A stretch of DNA of 63,425 nt from an uncultured Prochlorococcus sp. (GTDB lineage Bacteria; Cyanobacteriota; Cyanobacteriia; PCC-6307; Cyanobiaceae): assembly GCA_902627335.1 (NCBI GenBank), contig CACOIV010000005.1, positions 1 through 63,425 on the forward strand, written 5' to 3'. Positions 1 to 10,339 of the stretch are shown piece after piece. The position numbers and the translations under genes were made by a program. Every line of letters starts with the position of its first letter. The stretch's first letter is position 1. The notes under the pieces were generated by a model that was not told where the DNA came from, made no database searches, and was given only the letters and a program-made list of their open reading frames with translations.

Positions 1-76
1 CAAAAAAAAACTTAAAGAAAAAATTAATTTTTTATTTTTCTTGAATTTAACGAATGAATAAACAAAATGCCACCCC

Positions 77-2986
77 TCAAGCGCATTTTTTTTCATGAGT
101 TAAATTTTCATCATTTTCAAAACTGCATGAGCAAACAAGATTTCTATCTCCATAAGCATTATTTATCCTTGAGACAGGAGACCAATATTTATTATAAAAG
201 TTGATTTTATAAGGATAAGCTGCTCTCTCTTTTGAATAAGATCTATCCCAATTTTCAATAATTAATTCTTTTAAAGTATGCGGAGCATTAATTATTGGAT
301 TATCGTTCCTTGGTAATAAATTATTTTTTATCTCCACTATTTCATCTCCAATGCTTAGCATGGCGTCACAAAATCTATCAATTTCTTTTAAAGACTCACT
401 CTCAGTCGGTTCAATCATCATCGTTTCAGCCACTGGCCAACTAATTGTTGGAGCGTGAAAACAATAGTCTATAAGCCTTTTTGCAATATCATTAACACCT
501 AAACCTGAATTTTGTCTTAAATCCCTAAAATCGAGAATACATTCATGCGCAACAAAATTATTTTTTCCTTTATACAAAATTTTAAATTTTTCTTTTAATG
601 AAAAAGCAATATAATTTGCCGATAATATTGCATGAGAACTTGATCTTCGCAGCCCTTGATAACCCATCATTCTTATATACATCCAACTTATAGGGAGTAT
701 ACTCGCGCTGCCATATTCAGATGAAGATACTGAATAAGATAAATTATCACCACTACCAAATTTATTCAAGTTATGTTTTGGTAAGTAAGGCTTTAAAACC
801 TTTGATACAGCTATTGGTCCAACACCTGGACCTCCTCCTCCATGAGGAATGCAAAATGTTTTATGTAAATTCAAATGGCACAAATCAACTCCATAATCAC
901 CAGGTTTACATAAGCCAACTTGAGCATTTAAATTTGCACCATCAAGATATACAAAAGCACCCTTACCATGAACTAAATCACAAATGTCTCTTATTCTTTC
1001 TTCAAAAACACCATGAGTTGAAGGATAAGTAAGCATTAAGGCGCCAATTTTAGAACCAAAAGATTTGATCTTAAAGGATAAATCATCAATATCTATATTA
1101 CCTTCTTCATCACATTCTATTGAAACCACTTTAAATCCAGCCATGACAGCACTAGCAGGGTTTGTACCATGAGCACTTTTAGGTATTAAACATATATCTC
1201 TATCTAAATCATTTTTGTCATAAAAATAAGATCTTATAGTTAAAAGCCCCGCTAATTCTCCTTGTGAACCAGCATTTGGTTGAAAAGAAACCGCATCTAA
1301 ACCAACAAGCTCACCAATCCACTCCTCAAGTTCAGATATTACACTTAAAAAACCTCTTGTTTGAGATTTAGGAGAAAAAGGATGAACTGCAGAAAATTTA
1401 CCCCAAGAAATAGGACTTAATTCAGCAACCGCATTTAATTTCATAGTACAACTGCCCAGAGGAATCATCCCATCGACAAGTGAAAAATCCTTTTCTGCCA
1501 GTTGATATATATAGCGCATCAACTCACTTTCACTTTTATTCAGTTGAAATACATTTTGCTGCAAAAAATTATCCTCTCTGAGAGGGATACCATCAAGACG
1601 AAAATGCCTATCTAATATATCCATAATTTCAATTTTTTTATTTATTGCGGTTGAAATAAAACTCAAAATCTTAGAAATTTCATTATCGTCAGTTAATTCA
1701 TCTAAGGAAATACCAAAACCTTTAGCATCATTTATATCGGCCCCTAAAGGTAAAATCCTTAAATTAAATCCTTCTTTTAAAGCTGCTTTATGAATGTCTA
1801 CTGCTTTTTCAGAATAAACATCAAAACTATCAAACCTTATGCCTTGATCAATTTGAAAACCAAATTCGTGTAATTGTCTCTCTAAATATCTTCTATAAAT
1901 TACAATTCTTTCGGCGATTTTCCTTAAGCCTGAAAAACCATGATAAATAGCATAGAAAGAAGAAGTAACCGCTAATAAAGATTGTGCCGTACATATATTA
2001 CTTGTAGCTTTTTCTCTTCTAATATGCTGTTCTCGAGTTTGCAAAGCCAATCTCAAAGATTTTTCACCACCTTTAGAAATTGTTTCACCTACGATCCGTC
2101 CAGGGATCAATCTCTTGAATTTATTCATGCAGGCAAAAAAAGCAGCATGTGGCCCACCAAATCCAATAGGGACACCAAATCTTTGCATTGAACCAATAGC
2201 AATATCTACTCCAAAATGAGCAATAGGTTTAATTAAAATCTGCGCCAAAGGATCAATAGCAGCACAGACACAAATATCTAATTTATGTGCTTTGGAAATT
2301 AAAAAGGAGGGATCAAATAACTCACCATTTTGTCCCGGCAGTTGAATTAAGATTCCAAAAACAGATGCATCTATATCACAATTATTACCATCAAATCTTC
2401 TTAAAACTATTCCACTTGGATTAGCTCGTGTAGCTAAAACATTATAAGAATGATTAAAAACTGATTCATGAACCAAAAAGATGTTTGCGTCCTTATTTTT
2501 CCTGGATGCATAAGCTACTGCCATAGACTCTGCAGCAGCCGTCCCTTCATCTAATAAAGATGCATTTGATAGGGGAAATCCTGTTAATTCACAAATTAAA
2601 GTTTGAAAATTAAAAAGTGCCTCGAGTCTTCCTTGAGATATTTCTGCTTGATATGGAGTATATGCCGTATACCAACGAGGATTTTCAAAGACATGTCTTT
2701 TTATTACTTCTGGCATGTGAGTCCCATAGTAACCTAGGCCAATTAAAGACCTCATAGAAATATTTAGATTTGATTTTTCTTGTAATTCACCTAGGGCTTT
2801 CAGTTCAGTAGTTCCTAAAGGTAATTTATGACTATTTTCTTGAGTTTTAATTTCTTGAGGAATTACTTGACCAATGAATTCATCCAAATTCTTAAAACCA
2901 AGCTTAGATAGCATTCGAGTTTCATCGTCTTTATTCAGCCCTAAATGTCTATCTTCAAACAAATCAGAATACTGATCTAATTTCAT
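77..2986 (-). CDS. gcvP: Glycine dehydrogenase (decarboxylating), P protein of the glycine cleavage system
   Basis: The PLP-dependent P protein decarboxylates glycine and passes the aminomethyl group to the lipoyl arm of the H protein; in a cyanobacterium this mainly clears photorespiratory glycine and feeds C1 units to folate. The product has 969 residues, the usual length of the homodimeric single-chain form, with two homologous halves. The PLP lysine is K709 in HLNLHKTF, followed by the glycine-rich CIPHGGGGPG. The C-terminus NLVCSC is family-typical, with a short extra tail of about 15 residues. It is the last gene of a minus-strand unit, 52 bases after gcvH. The L protein gene is not in the window, and gcvT lies about 18 kb away. 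Identification is secure. Confidence 0.97.
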   Translation of the reverse strand: MKLDQYSDLFEDRHLGLNKDDETRMLSKLGFKNLDEFIGQVIPQEIKTQENSHKLPLGTTELKALGELQEKSNLNISMRSLIGLGYYGTHMPEVIKRHVFENPRWYTAYTPYQAEISQGRLEALFNFQTLICELTGFPLSNASLLDEGTAAAESMAVAYASRKNKDANIFLVHESVFNHSYNVLATRANPSGIVLRRFDGNNCDIDASVFGILIQLPGQNGELFDPSFLISKAHKLDICVCAAIDPLAQILIKPIAHFGVDIAIGSMQRFGVPIGFGGPHAAFFACMNKFKRLIPGRIVGETISKGGEKSLRLALQTREQHIRREKATSNICTAQSLLAVTSSFYAIYHGFSGLRKIAERIVIYRRYLERQLHEFGFQIDQGIRFDSFDVYSEKAVDIHKAALKEGFNLRILPLGADINDAKGFGISLDELTDDNEISKILSFISTAINKKIEIMDILDRHFRLDGIPLREDNFLQQNVFQLNKSESELMRYIYQLAEKDFSLVDGMIPLGSCTMKLNAVAELSPISWGKFSAVHPFSPKSQTRGFLSVISELEEWIGELVGLDAVSFQPNAGSQGELAGLLTIRSYFYDKNDLDRDICLIPKSAHGTNPASAVMAGFKVVSIECDEEGNIDIDDLSFKIKSFGSKIGALMLTYPSTHGVFEERIRDICDLVHGKGAFVYLDGANLNAQVGLCKPGDYGVDLCHLNLHKTFCIPHGGGGPGVGPIAVSKVLKPYLPKHNLNKFGSGDNLSYSVSSSEYGSASILPISWMYIRMMGYQGLRRSSSHAILSANYIAFSLKEKFKILYKGKNNFVAHECILDFRDLRQNSGLGVNDIAKRLIDYCFHAPTISWPVAETMMIEPTESESLKEIDRFCDAMLSIGDEIVEIKNNLLPRNDNPIINAPHTLKELIIENWDRSYSKERAAYPYKINFYNKYWSPVSRINNAYGDRNLVCSCSFENDENLTHEKKCA

Positions 2987-3038
2987 TTTTAATATTTTTA
3001 TTTAAAATAGCCGATATTCAGGAATTTGCTTTAAGTTG

Positions 3039-3428
3039 TTATTTTGGTGCAACTTTCGACTTATACTCTTCAGAACTCATTAAATTATCGTAATTATAAC
3101 TTGGTTCTGGTTTAACTAAAATAAGCCAACCATCATTAATGGGATCATTTTGGAGGATTTCGGGGTTATCTATCACCTCTTGATTCTTTTCGATAATTTC
3201 GCCTGAAAAAGGAAGATAAACTTCCTCAACAGCTTTAACAGATTCAATTGTTCCAAAAGTATCTCCCTTCGAAATAACTTCACCTTTTTCAGCTAATTCT
3301 ATAAAGACAATATCTCCTAACTGATCAATAGCAAATTCACTAACTCCCATCCTTATTAGACCATTTTCTTCTTTAATATATTCATGCGTATCAGCATATC
3401 TTAAATTTTCTGGAAAAGAATAAGTCAT
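3039..3428 (-). CDS. gcvH: Glycine cleavage system H protein
   Basis: A 129-residue lipoyl carrier that shuttles the aminomethyl group from P to T protein and is reoxidised by the L protein. The lipoyl-attachment motif is seen as GTIESVKAVEEV, with K65 as the modified lysine, and the lipoyl-domain fold surrounds it (GDIVFIELAEKGEVISKGD before, LPFSGEIIEKN after). Length is normal for the family. It starts 6 bases after the stop of the Met_gamma_lyase-type enzyme and lies 52 bases before gcvP, so co-transcription with both is likely. Confidence 0.97.
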   Translation of the reverse strand: MTYSFPENLRYADTHEYIKEENGLIRMGVSEFAIDQLGDIVFIELAEKGEVISKGDTFGTIESVKAVEEVYLPFSGEIIEKNQEVIDNPEILQNDPINDGWLILVKPEPSYNYDNLMSSEEYKSKVAPK

Positions 3429-3434
3429 TGATAT

Positions 3435-4721
3435 CTAAAAAGAATTTAAAAATTCCCTATTAACAAGGTTTTCTTTCAATAGTTTCAATATTAACTGAAT
3501 TAAAGCGATTTTGGCATGTGCTATGTGTGTACCTCCTTGAACAAATAAATTATATGGCTCTCTTAAAGGTGCATCTGCTGAGAATTCACTTGTACTACCC
3601 TCAACAAATGTTCCACCAGACATGATTAAATTTGAACTATAACCATTCATCGGAGATGGTAAAACATTTAAAAAAGAATCAACAGGAGAAGTACTTTGTA
3701 AAGATTGGCAAATTATTTGCACAAGCAATGGATCTTTCAATTGAATTGATTGAATAATATCTGATCTGTAAAATCCTGCTTTTGGTAGTACATCAAAGCC
3801 AAGTTTACAAAAAACCAAGGCAAATAAATCAGCACAATTCAATGATTCACAAACCATTTGAGGTGATAAAAACAAACCTTGAAGTATTAATCTACTAAGT
3901 CCAAAATTCACTCCTCCCTCGGATCCAATACCTGGAGCGGTTAATCTAGAACAAGCCAGTTCGACCAGATTTGAATCTCCAACTACATATCCTCCTGTCG
4001 GAACTATTGTCCCTCCTAAATTTTTAATTAATGATCCTGCTATTATATTTGCCCCATTTACAATAGGCTCAGAATCTTCAACCAATTCCCCATAACAATT
4101 ATCAACAAAACATATACAGTCTGGTCTTATTGAATGGACAAATGAACAAATTTTCTTAATATCCATGTTTGTTAAAGATTTTTTCCAGCTATAACCACAG
4201 CTTTTTTGAATAAAAACTAACTTACAATTTGTATTAATAATTAAATCCTTGGTATTTAAAAAAAATGATTTATTGTCTACAAAATCTAATTGCTTATATT
4301 TAATACCAAAATCAGTTAAGGAACCAACTTCTTCTCCTCGTAAACCAATAACTTCCTCGAGAGTATCATAAGGAGAACCAGTAAGAGATATCATAGTATC
4401 TCCAGGTCTTAGTATTCCAAATAAAACAGAGCTAATTGCATGCGTTCCGCTTACGAATTGCATCCTTACAGCAGCCTTATCAGCACAAAAAAGTTTTGCA
4501 AAAATATTATCAATTTTTTCTCGCGAGATATCACCGTATCCCAGACCAGTAGATTGCTGAAAATGAGATGTTGAAAGTTTTTCATCTTTAAAAATGGCAA
4601 GAATATGTCTTAATTTCAAATAAACTTTATTTGATCTCTCAATAAATATTTCTTTTAACTCGTTTTCGCAAGCAAAAATAAATTGTTCAATTTTATGCAA
4701 ATCATCTGATTTATTAATCAT
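3435..4721 (-). CDS. PLP-dependent Met_gamma_lyase family protein ('aluminum resistance protein' family)
   Basis: A 428-residue fold-type I PLP enzyme of the Met_gamma_lyase / COG4100 family, often annotated as cystathionine beta-lyase-like or aluminum resistance protein. What is visible: a substrate and cofactor region (QFVSGTHAISSVLFG, LTGSPYDTLEEVIG), the aspartate CFVDNCYGE that should contact the PLP pyridine nitrogen, and the likely Schiff-base lysine K233 in IAGSLIKNLGGTIVPTGGY. The true substrate of this family is not well established; a carbon-sulfur lyase activity is inferred from family membership. It begins 4 bases after the HTH-like gene and ends 6 bases before gcvH, so it is in the glycine-cleavage transcription unit. 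Confidence 0.85.
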   Translation of the reverse strand: MINKSDDLHKIEQFIFACENELKEIFIERSNKVYLKLRHILAIFKDEKLSTSHFQQSTGLGYGDISREKIDNIFAKLFCADKAAVRMQFVSGTHAISSVLFGILRPGDTMISLTGSPYDTLEEVIGLRGEEVGSLTDFGIKYKQLDFVDNKSFFLNTKDLIINTNCKLVFIQKSCGYSWKKSLTNMDIKKICSFVHSIRPDCICFVDNCYGELVEDSEPIVNGANIIAGSLIKNLGGTIVPTGGYVVGDSNLVELACSRLTAPGIGSEGGVNFGLSRLILQGLFLSPQMVCESLNCADLFALVFCKLGFDVLPKAGFYRSDIIQSIQLKDPLLVQIICQSLQSTSPVDSFLNVLPSPMNGYSSNLIMSGGTFVEGSTSEFSADAPLREPYNLFVQGGTHIAHAKIALIQLILKLLKENLVNREFLNSF

Positions 4722-4725
4722 TCAA

Positions 4726-5436
4726 CTAAAATGTAGATTCTTTCTTTGAAACCATATTACGAAGTTCCTCTAAGAAAATATTAGGTCCATGATCATCAAA
4801 TAATGCTAATTTACGTGAGGTCTCATACAAATCTAACAGTTCTCCATCAAGTTCCTCCGCAGTATAGTCTTTTAAGCCAGCTATAACCTCTGCAAAACGC
4901 TCCCTTCTAGTATTTTTTGAGACTGAATAGGCATTCATAATATCATTCTTACAATGACGCCAAGGTCGATTTCTGCAAAAAAAATCTGAAAGAGCTTCAC
5001 TTAATTGAGATGCTTCTTCATCTTCTATAAACCAATCAAAGGATGAGGGTAAGGGCTTTAAACCAGAAAAAATCTCGAATAATTCGCCTGCCGTTAAAGG
5101 ACTACCGGAATCATTCTTCAAAGGATATGAAGAATCTTTCAGTACCTTCCAAAGCTCTGGGTATTCTTCCTCTAATTGATCCCTAATCGATTCTATTCCA
5201 TGATCAAGAATCATATTGACTTGAGCTAGTGCCAAAAAAACCTCTGGCCCGGGAGAAGAAAGCTTACCATTTCTTAAATTTGAGATTTGCGAATTATGAA
5301 CTCTTCCTAAATCTAGGATATCTGATAGCAAAGGTAAAATTTTATGAGACCAAGCATTCCTCTCATGCCATACATGTATCAAATGAGCCATAGCCCTACG
5401 ACCCTTTGATAATTTATCACGATAACCAGCACTCAC
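4726..5436 (-). CDS. Conserved hypothetical protein with an XRE-like helix-turn-helix stretch
   Basis: A 236-residue protein that I recognise only as a cyanobacterial-type hypothetical. Residues about 33-77 look like a lambda-repressor/XRE helix-turn-helix: a first helix, then HNSQISNLRNGKLSSPGPEV followed by FLALAQVN, matching the usual 'recognition helix, turn, S/P-x-P, helix' spacing. The rest is acidic and helical with no motif I know. It is the first gene of the minus-strand unit ending in gcvP, 4 bases upstream of the PLP enzyme and 72 bases from the divergent desC. A DNA-binding regulator of the unit is possible, but this is inference from one short motif. Confidence 0.6.
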   Translation of the reverse strand: MSAGYRDKLSKGRRAMAHLIHVWHERNAWSHKILPLLSDILDLGRVHNSQISNLRNGKLSSPGPEVFLALAQVNMILDHGIESIRDQLEEEYPELWKVLKDSSYPLKNDSGSPLTAGELFEIFSGLKPLPSSFDWFIEDEEASQLSEALSDFFCRNRPWRHCKNDIMNAYSVSKNTRRERFAEVIAGLKDYTAEELDGELLDLYETSRKLALFDDHGPNIFLEELRNMVSKKESTF

Positions 5437-5508
5437 AGATAAGTAATTTGATCAATAGTATAGTATGATATTATTTCATATCGGCTCATTTGAAAACTAT
5501 TAAATATT

Positions 5509-6447
5509 ATGAATAAAGTTTTATTCCAAGAAACAGCAAAGCTATCTAAGCCAGTTCCCCCTGAAAAAGTAATTGATTTACATGAAAAATTTATTGCTCC
5601 TTCTTCAGAGACATCAAAATACCCACCTAAGCTTCATAAAACTTGGGGAACAATTTTTTTTATGATTGTTATTCACCTTCTTTCAATTGTTGCTTTACAA
5701 CCAAAATTCTGGAGCATCCCATCAATAATGAGTTTGTTTTTCTTTTATTGGGTAACTGCATGTCTCGGAGTGACCCTTGGCTATCACAGATTGCTCTCAC
5801 ACAGAGCATTTATTGTTCCACTATGGCTAGAAAGATTTTTTGCTACATGTGGCGCACTAAGCTGCCAACATGGACCTATTGATTGGGTCGGTTTACATAG
5901 ACATCACCATTCATTTTCTGATACAGAGGTTGATCATCACAATAGTAAAAGGGGGTTCTGGTGGAGTCATATGGGATGGATGTTCGAAGATGTTGAAGCT
6001 CTAAAAGCAGTTCCAAAATTAAGCCGAGATCTTATTAAGGATCCTTATTATAGATTTCTTAATAAGTATTTTTTATTCTTACAAATTCCGATTGGATTAA
6101 CTTTATTTGCAATGGGAGAAAAATTAGGAGTTGGAGGTTGGTCAATGGTTTTATGGGGAATCCCATTAAGGTTAGTAGTTGTTTACCACATAACATGGCT
6201 TGTTAATTCAGCTACGCACTGTTGGGGCTCAATAGCTTTTGACAGTGGTGATGAGTCAAGAAATAATGCTTGGGTTGCTGCTTTAACATTCGGAGAAGGA
6301 TGGCATAATAACCATCATGCTTTTCCTAATTCAGCTAAACAAGGTCTTTTTAAAGGGCAAATTGATTTAACATGGGAGCATATTAAACTTCTTGCAAGAT
6401 TTGGCTTTGCAAAAAAGATAAAGTTACCCTCAAGGACTTATTATTAA
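5509..6447 (+). CDS. desC: Delta-9 acyl-lipid fatty acid desaturase
   Basis: An integral membrane di-iron desaturase that puts the first double bond in acyl chains of membrane glycerolipids, using ferredoxin in cyanobacteria. All three histidine boxes are present: HRLLSH (residues 93-98), HRHHH (130-134) and HNNHH (266-270). Two long hydrophobic stretches precede box 1 (about 49-65 and 71-92) and others lie at about 185-235, as expected for this topology. Length 312 is normal for DesC-type enzymes. It is divergent from the HTH-like gene across 72 bases and lies 18 bases before rplI, so it may lead the desC-rplI-dnaB-mnmG run. Confidence 0.93.
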   Translation: MNKVLFQETAKLSKPVPPEKVIDLHEKFIAPSSETSKYPPKLHKTWGTIFFMIVIHLLSIVALQPKFWSIPSIMSLFFFYWVTACLGVTLGYHRLLSHRAFIVPLWLERFFATCGALSCQHGPIDWVGLHRHHHSFSDTEVDHHNSKRGFWWSHMGWMFEDVEALKAVPKLSRDLIKDPYYRFLNKYFLFLQIPIGLTLFAMGEKLGVGGWSMVLWGIPLRLVVVYHITWLVNSATHCWGSIAFDSGDESRNNAWVAALTFGEGWHNNHHAFPNSAKQGLFKGQIDLTWEHIKLLARFGFAKKIKLPSRTYY

Positions 6448-6465
6448 ATAAATTAATAAAATATC

Positions 6466-6921
6466 ATGGCTAAAAGAGTTCAAGTTGTATTAACTGAGTC
6501 TATTTCAAGCTTAGGAAGAGACGGAGATGTCGTAGATGTTGCTCCTGGTTACGCAAGAAACTATTTATTTCCCTTAGGGAAAGCAGTTAATGTGACCCCA
6601 TCTGTCCTTAAACAAATAGAAAAGAAAAGAGAAAAAGAAAAAATTGCCGCCGAAAAAGTTAAACAAGAAGCTATTGAATTTAAAACTGCTTTAAAAACAA
6701 TCGGCAGGTTTTCTATCAAAAAACAAGTTGGCGAGGATGGAGTTTTATTTGGAACAGTCACTAATGGCGATGTCGCTGAGGTAATTAAGTCATCAACTAA
6801 AAAAGAAATCGACAGGAGAGATATTACAGTTCCCGATATTCATTCGCTTGGCTCATATAGTGTCTCAATCAAATTACACCCTGAAGTAAGTGCGGAAGTT
6901 AATATTGAAGTTATAAGTTAA
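6466..6921 (+). CDS. rplI: 50S ribosomal protein L9
   Basis: A 151-residue L9 with the classic organisation: N-terminal domain ([20 protein letters not shown], then [15 protein letters not shown]), a long charged central helix rich in Lys and Glu at residues about 45-70, and a C-terminal rRNA-binding domain. It binds 23S rRNA near the L1 stalk. It sits 58 bases before dnaB; rplI-dnaB linkage is common in bacteria. It is transcribed toward the putative origin at about 59.2 kb, against the expected fork. Confidence 0.97.
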   Translation: MAKRVQVVLTESISSLGRDGDVVDVAPGYARNYLFPLGKAVNVTPSVLKQIEKKREKEKIAAEKVKQEAIEFKTALKTIGRFSIKKQVGEDGVLFGTVTNGDVAEVIKSSTKKEIDRRDITVPDIHSLGSYSVSIKLHPEVSAEVNIEVIS

Positions 6922-6979
6922 ACAATTGGTTGCATATTTTTAAAAATTAGCCAGAGTATATATCTAAGTATTTATAAAT

Positions 6980-8353
6980 ATGGTTTCTATCCCATTTCCT
7001 AATGATAAACAACGTACCAAAGATTTTAACAATGATAATACAGGTCTAATCCCTCCACAAAACATACAAGCTGAAGAATCAGTATTAGGTGGGATCCTAT
7101 TAGATCCAGACGCAATTGGAAGAATAGCTGATATATTAAGGCCTGAAGCTTTTTATATATCTGCACATCAAGAAATCTACCGCACAGCTTTAATGCTGCA
7201 TACACAGGGAAAACCAACCGACCTTACATCAATGAGCGCATGGCTTGCAGACAATAGAACACTTGAGAAAATCGGAGGAAATAGTAAATTAGTAGAGTTA
7301 GTTGAAAACGTTTCATCTACAGCATCGATAGAACAAGTAGCTAATTTAATAAGCGACAAATTTCTACGTAGACAACTTATTAGATCTGGTAATGAAGTAA
7401 TAGAACTTGGATTTGATCAGTCTCAAGCAACAGACGAAGTACTAGATAAAGCAGAACAGAAAATTTTTGAAATTAGTCAAGAAAAACCTAGTAAAGGTCT
7501 AACTCAAGCATCTGAGATACTTACCAGCACATTTAATGAAATTGAAGCGAGATCCCTAGGAACATCAGTAGCTGGAATTCCTGTTAATTTTTATGATCTA
7601 GATGCAATGACTCAAGGTTTTCAAAGAAGTGATCTAATCATTGTTGCAGGCAGACCTTCAATGGGTAAAACATCAATGGTTTTAAACTTGGCAAAAAACG
7701 TTGCTCAATCACAAGATTTACCTGTTTGCGTTTTTAGCCTTGAAATGAGTAAAGAACAACTTACATATAGACTCCTTTCAATGGAGGTGGGTATTGAAAG
7801 TGGAAGACTCAGGACAGGAAGACTTCAACAAGATGAGTGGCCTTTACTTGGTGAGGGGATCAATTCACTTGGACAATTGCCTATATTTATTGACGACAAG
7901 CCAAATTTAGGTGTTTTAGAGATGAGATCCCTTTGTAGAAGACTAATAGCTGAACAAGGGAAAGAACTTGGATTAATTGTTATTGATTATTTGCAGTTAA
8001 TGGAAGGAACTACTCCAGATAATAGGGTTCAAGAATTATCGAGAATCACAAGAGGATTAAAAAGTATGGCCAGGGAATTAAAAGTTCCGGTCGTAGCATT
8101 ATCTCAATTAAGCAGGGGCGTTGAATCCAGAACGAACAAAAGACCAATGTTAAGTGATTTAAGAGAATCTGGATCTATAGAACAAGACGCTGATTTAGTA
8201 TTGATGATATATAGAGATGAATACTATAATCCCGAAACAGAAGACAGGGGAATAACAGAAATTATTGTGACCAAGCATAGAAATGGACCTGTTGGAACTG
8301 TAAAATTACTGTTTGAGCCTCAATATACAAGATTTAGGAATTTAGCAAATTAA
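6980..8353 (+). CDS. dnaB: Replicative DNA helicase DnaB
   Basis: A hexameric 5'-3' helicase of the replication fork, 457 residues. The N-terminal DnaB domain (about 25-130) is followed by the RecA-type ATPase domain. Walker A is GRPSMGKT at 224-231, Walker B is LIVIDYLQLM, and the conserved DLRESGSIEQDAD segment near the end is intact. There is no intein, although some cyanobacterial DnaB proteins carry one at a motif in this domain. It is 9 bases before mnmG. Confidence 0.97.
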   Translation: MVSIPFPNDKQRTKDFNNDNTGLIPPQNIQAEESVLGGILLDPDAIGRIADILRPEAFYISAHQEIYRTALMLHTQGKPTDLTSMSAWLADNRTLEKIGGNSKLVELVENVSSTASIEQVANLISDKFLRRQLIRSGNEVIELGFDQSQATDEVLDKAEQKIFEISQEKPSKGLTQASEILTSTFNEIEARSLGTSVAGIPVNFYDLDAMTQGFQRSDLIIVAGRPSMGKTSMVLNLAKNVAQSQDLPVCVFSLEMSKEQLTYRLLSMEVGIESGRLRTGRLQQDEWPLLGEGINSLGQLPIFIDDKPNLGVLEMRSLCRRLIAEQGKELGLIVIDYLQLMEGTTPDNRVQELSRITRGLKSMARELKVPVVALSQLSRGVESRTNKRPMLSDLRESGSIEQDADLVLMIYRDEYYNPETEDRGITEIIVTKHRNGPVGTVKLLFEPQYTRFRNLAN

Positions 8354-8362
8354 AAAATTCAC

Positions 8363-10315
8363 ATGGAATTTAAATCAAAACAAAATGAGTCTTTTGATGT
8401 GATAGTTATAGGGGGAGGTCATGCTGGATGTGAAGCAGCTATCATTTGTGCAAAGCAAGGATTCTCAACTGCATTATTTACGATAAATCTGGACCGTATA
8501 GCTTGGCAACCATGTAACCCAGCGGTTGGAGGGCCAGCCAAAAGTCAATTAGTACATGAAGTAGATGCTTTAGGAGGAATTATCGGGCAGGTCGCAGATG
8601 AAACAGCTATTCAGAAAAGAATATTAAACGCAAGCAGAGGTCCAGCGGTATGGGCATTAAGAGCTCAAACAGATAAACGCGAATATTCAAAAAGAATGAT
8701 AGAAATTCTTCAAAATACTGATAATCTCACTCTGAAAGAAGCAATGATTACAGATTTAGATATTCAAGAAAAGGTATACATTTCCAATAACCATAAAATT
8801 AAAAAAAAGCAAATCAAAGGAGTTAAGACTTTCTTCGGAAGCAATTACTCTGCTAAATCAGTAATTATCACAGCAGGAACTTTTCTTGAAGGGAAAATAT
8901 GGATTGGGAATAAATCGATGCCCGCAGGAAGGTCTGGAGAGCAAGCTGCACACGGACTTACTGAATGTCTACATAATCTAGGCATAAAAACCGAAAGATT
9001 AAAAACTGGAACACCGGCCAGGGTTGATAAGCGAAGTATAAAATTTGATCAACTCGATGAACAACCTAGCACTGCAGAAAATAGATACTTTTCATTCCTC
9101 CCAAATACTAGAAAAAATATGCGACAAATAAGTTGTTATATAACTAGAACAACTGGTAAAACTCATAAATTAATAAAAGATAATTTACATTTAACTCCTA
9201 TATATGGAGGATTTATAGATAGCAAAGGACCAAGATATTGTCCATCAATTGAAGATAAAATTGTAAAATTTGCAGACAAGGAATCACATCAAATTTTTCT
9301 CGAACCAGAAGGTATCGATACACCGGAGATATATGTTCAAGGATTTTCTACAGGCTTACCTGAAAATATTCAATTAGAACTTTTGAGAACCTTGCCTGGT
9401 TTAGAAGAATGCACAATGTTAAGACCAGCTTATGCTGTTGAATATGAATATATTCCCGCAACACAGTTAAAGCAATCGCTAGAAACTATTGAAATAGATG
9501 GTCTTTTTTCTGCGGGACAAATTAATGGCACTACAGGATATGAAGAGGCGGCTGCACAAGGTTTAGTTGCAGGAATTAATGCTATTCAAAAACTCAAAGG
9601 ATTAAATCCTGTTATATTTTCTAGAGAAAGTAGTTATATAGGCACAATGATTAACGATTTAATTACTAGAGATTTAAAAGAGCCTTACAGAGTGCTTACG
9701 AGCAGAAGTGAGTATAGACTTACCTTAAGAGGAGATAATGCGGATAGAAGACTAACCCCACTAGGTTATAAACTTGGATTAATTAGTAATTCAAGATGGG
9801 CCCTTTTTCAACAAAAAATTGATGCTATTCGCAAAGAAAAAATAAGGCTTGAAAAAACCAGAATTAAAAGTTCTGATTTAATTGCGACAAAATTAGAGCG
9901 CAATTATAACTTTAAAATAAAGGGATCTTCAACCCTAAAAGATCTACTTAAAAAACCTCATCTCAATGCTGCAACACTTCTTACTCATGGCTTAATTGAT
10001 CAAACACTATCTCGAGAAGTTATAGAAGGAGTTGAAATAGATATTAAATATGAGGGATACTTAAAAAGGCAAAAAAATAATATTGATCAAATAAATAAGC
10101 AAACCTTAAAATCTCTTCCACAAGAAATTGACTATAGCAAAATTGATACTTTATCTTTAGAAGCGAGAGAAAAATTAAATTCCATAAAACCAAATAATTT
10201 TGGTGATGCATCAAAGATACCTGGTGTTAGCAAAGCTGATTTAACAGCTTTATTAGTTTGGTTAAAAATTAAAGAGCTTAAAAGTAATAATAAACTGATT
10301 AAAAAACAGTTATGA
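8363..10315 (+). CDS. mnmG: tRNA uridine-5-carboxymethylaminomethyl modification enzyme MnmG (GidA)
   Basis: An FAD protein that, with MnmE, modifies U34 at carbon 5 in the wobble position of several tRNAs. The 650 residues begin with the FAD-binding Rossmann motif [10 protein letters not shown] (residue 17 onward). The family signatures [26 protein letters not shown] and the distal [16 protein letters not shown] are all present, as is the C-terminal helical domain that contacts MnmE and tRNA. Start and length fit the family. It sits between dnaB (9 bases) and the chorismate lyase (about 24 bases). Confidence 0.96.
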   Translation: MEFKSKQNESFDVIVIGGGHAGCEAAIICAKQGFSTALFTINLDRIAWQPCNPAVGGPAKSQLVHEVDALGGIIGQVADETAIQKRILNASRGPAVWALRAQTDKREYSKRMIEILQNTDNLTLKEAMITDLDIQEKVYISNNHKIKKKQIKGVKTFFGSNYSAKSVIITAGTFLEGKIWIGNKSMPAGRSGEQAAHGLTECLHNLGIKTERLKTGTPARVDKRSIKFDQLDEQPSTAENRYFSFLPNTRKNMRQISCYITRTTGKTHKLIKDNLHLTPIYGGFIDSKGPRYCPSIEDKIVKFADKESHQIFLEPEGIDTPEIYVQGFSTGLPENIQLELLRTLPGLEECTMLRPAYAVEYEYIPATQLKQSLETIEIDGLFSAGQINGTTGYEEAAAQGLVAGINAIQKLKGLNPVIFSRESSYIGTMINDLITRDLKEPYRVLTSRSEYRLTLRGDNADRRLTPLGYKLGLISNSRWALFQQKIDAIRKEKIRLEKTRIKSSDLIATKLERNYNFKIKGSSTLKDLLKKPHLNAATLLTHGLIDQTLSREVIEGVEIDIKYEGYLKRQKNNIDQINKQTLKSLPQEIDYSKIDTLSLEAREKLNSIKPNNFGDASKIPGVSKADLTALLVWLKIKELKSNNKLIKKQL

Positions 10316-10339
10316 TCGTGAAAGTTTCTTTAAGTAACA

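Noticed and set aside
1..76. A 16-base A/T palindrome at 18-33 as gcvP terminator
   Set aside because: Contains no G or C pair, so expected by chance in such A+T-rich sequence; downstream gene is outside the window.
721..1032. ORFs opposite gcvP and other long antisense ORFs, such as 25303-25704 opposite pyrG
   Set aside because: They lie within well-identified genes in another frame, have no family signature, and follow from codon bias of the real gene.
6980..8353. Intein in dnaB
   Set aside because: The ATPase motifs are uninterrupted and the length of 457 residues is normal.
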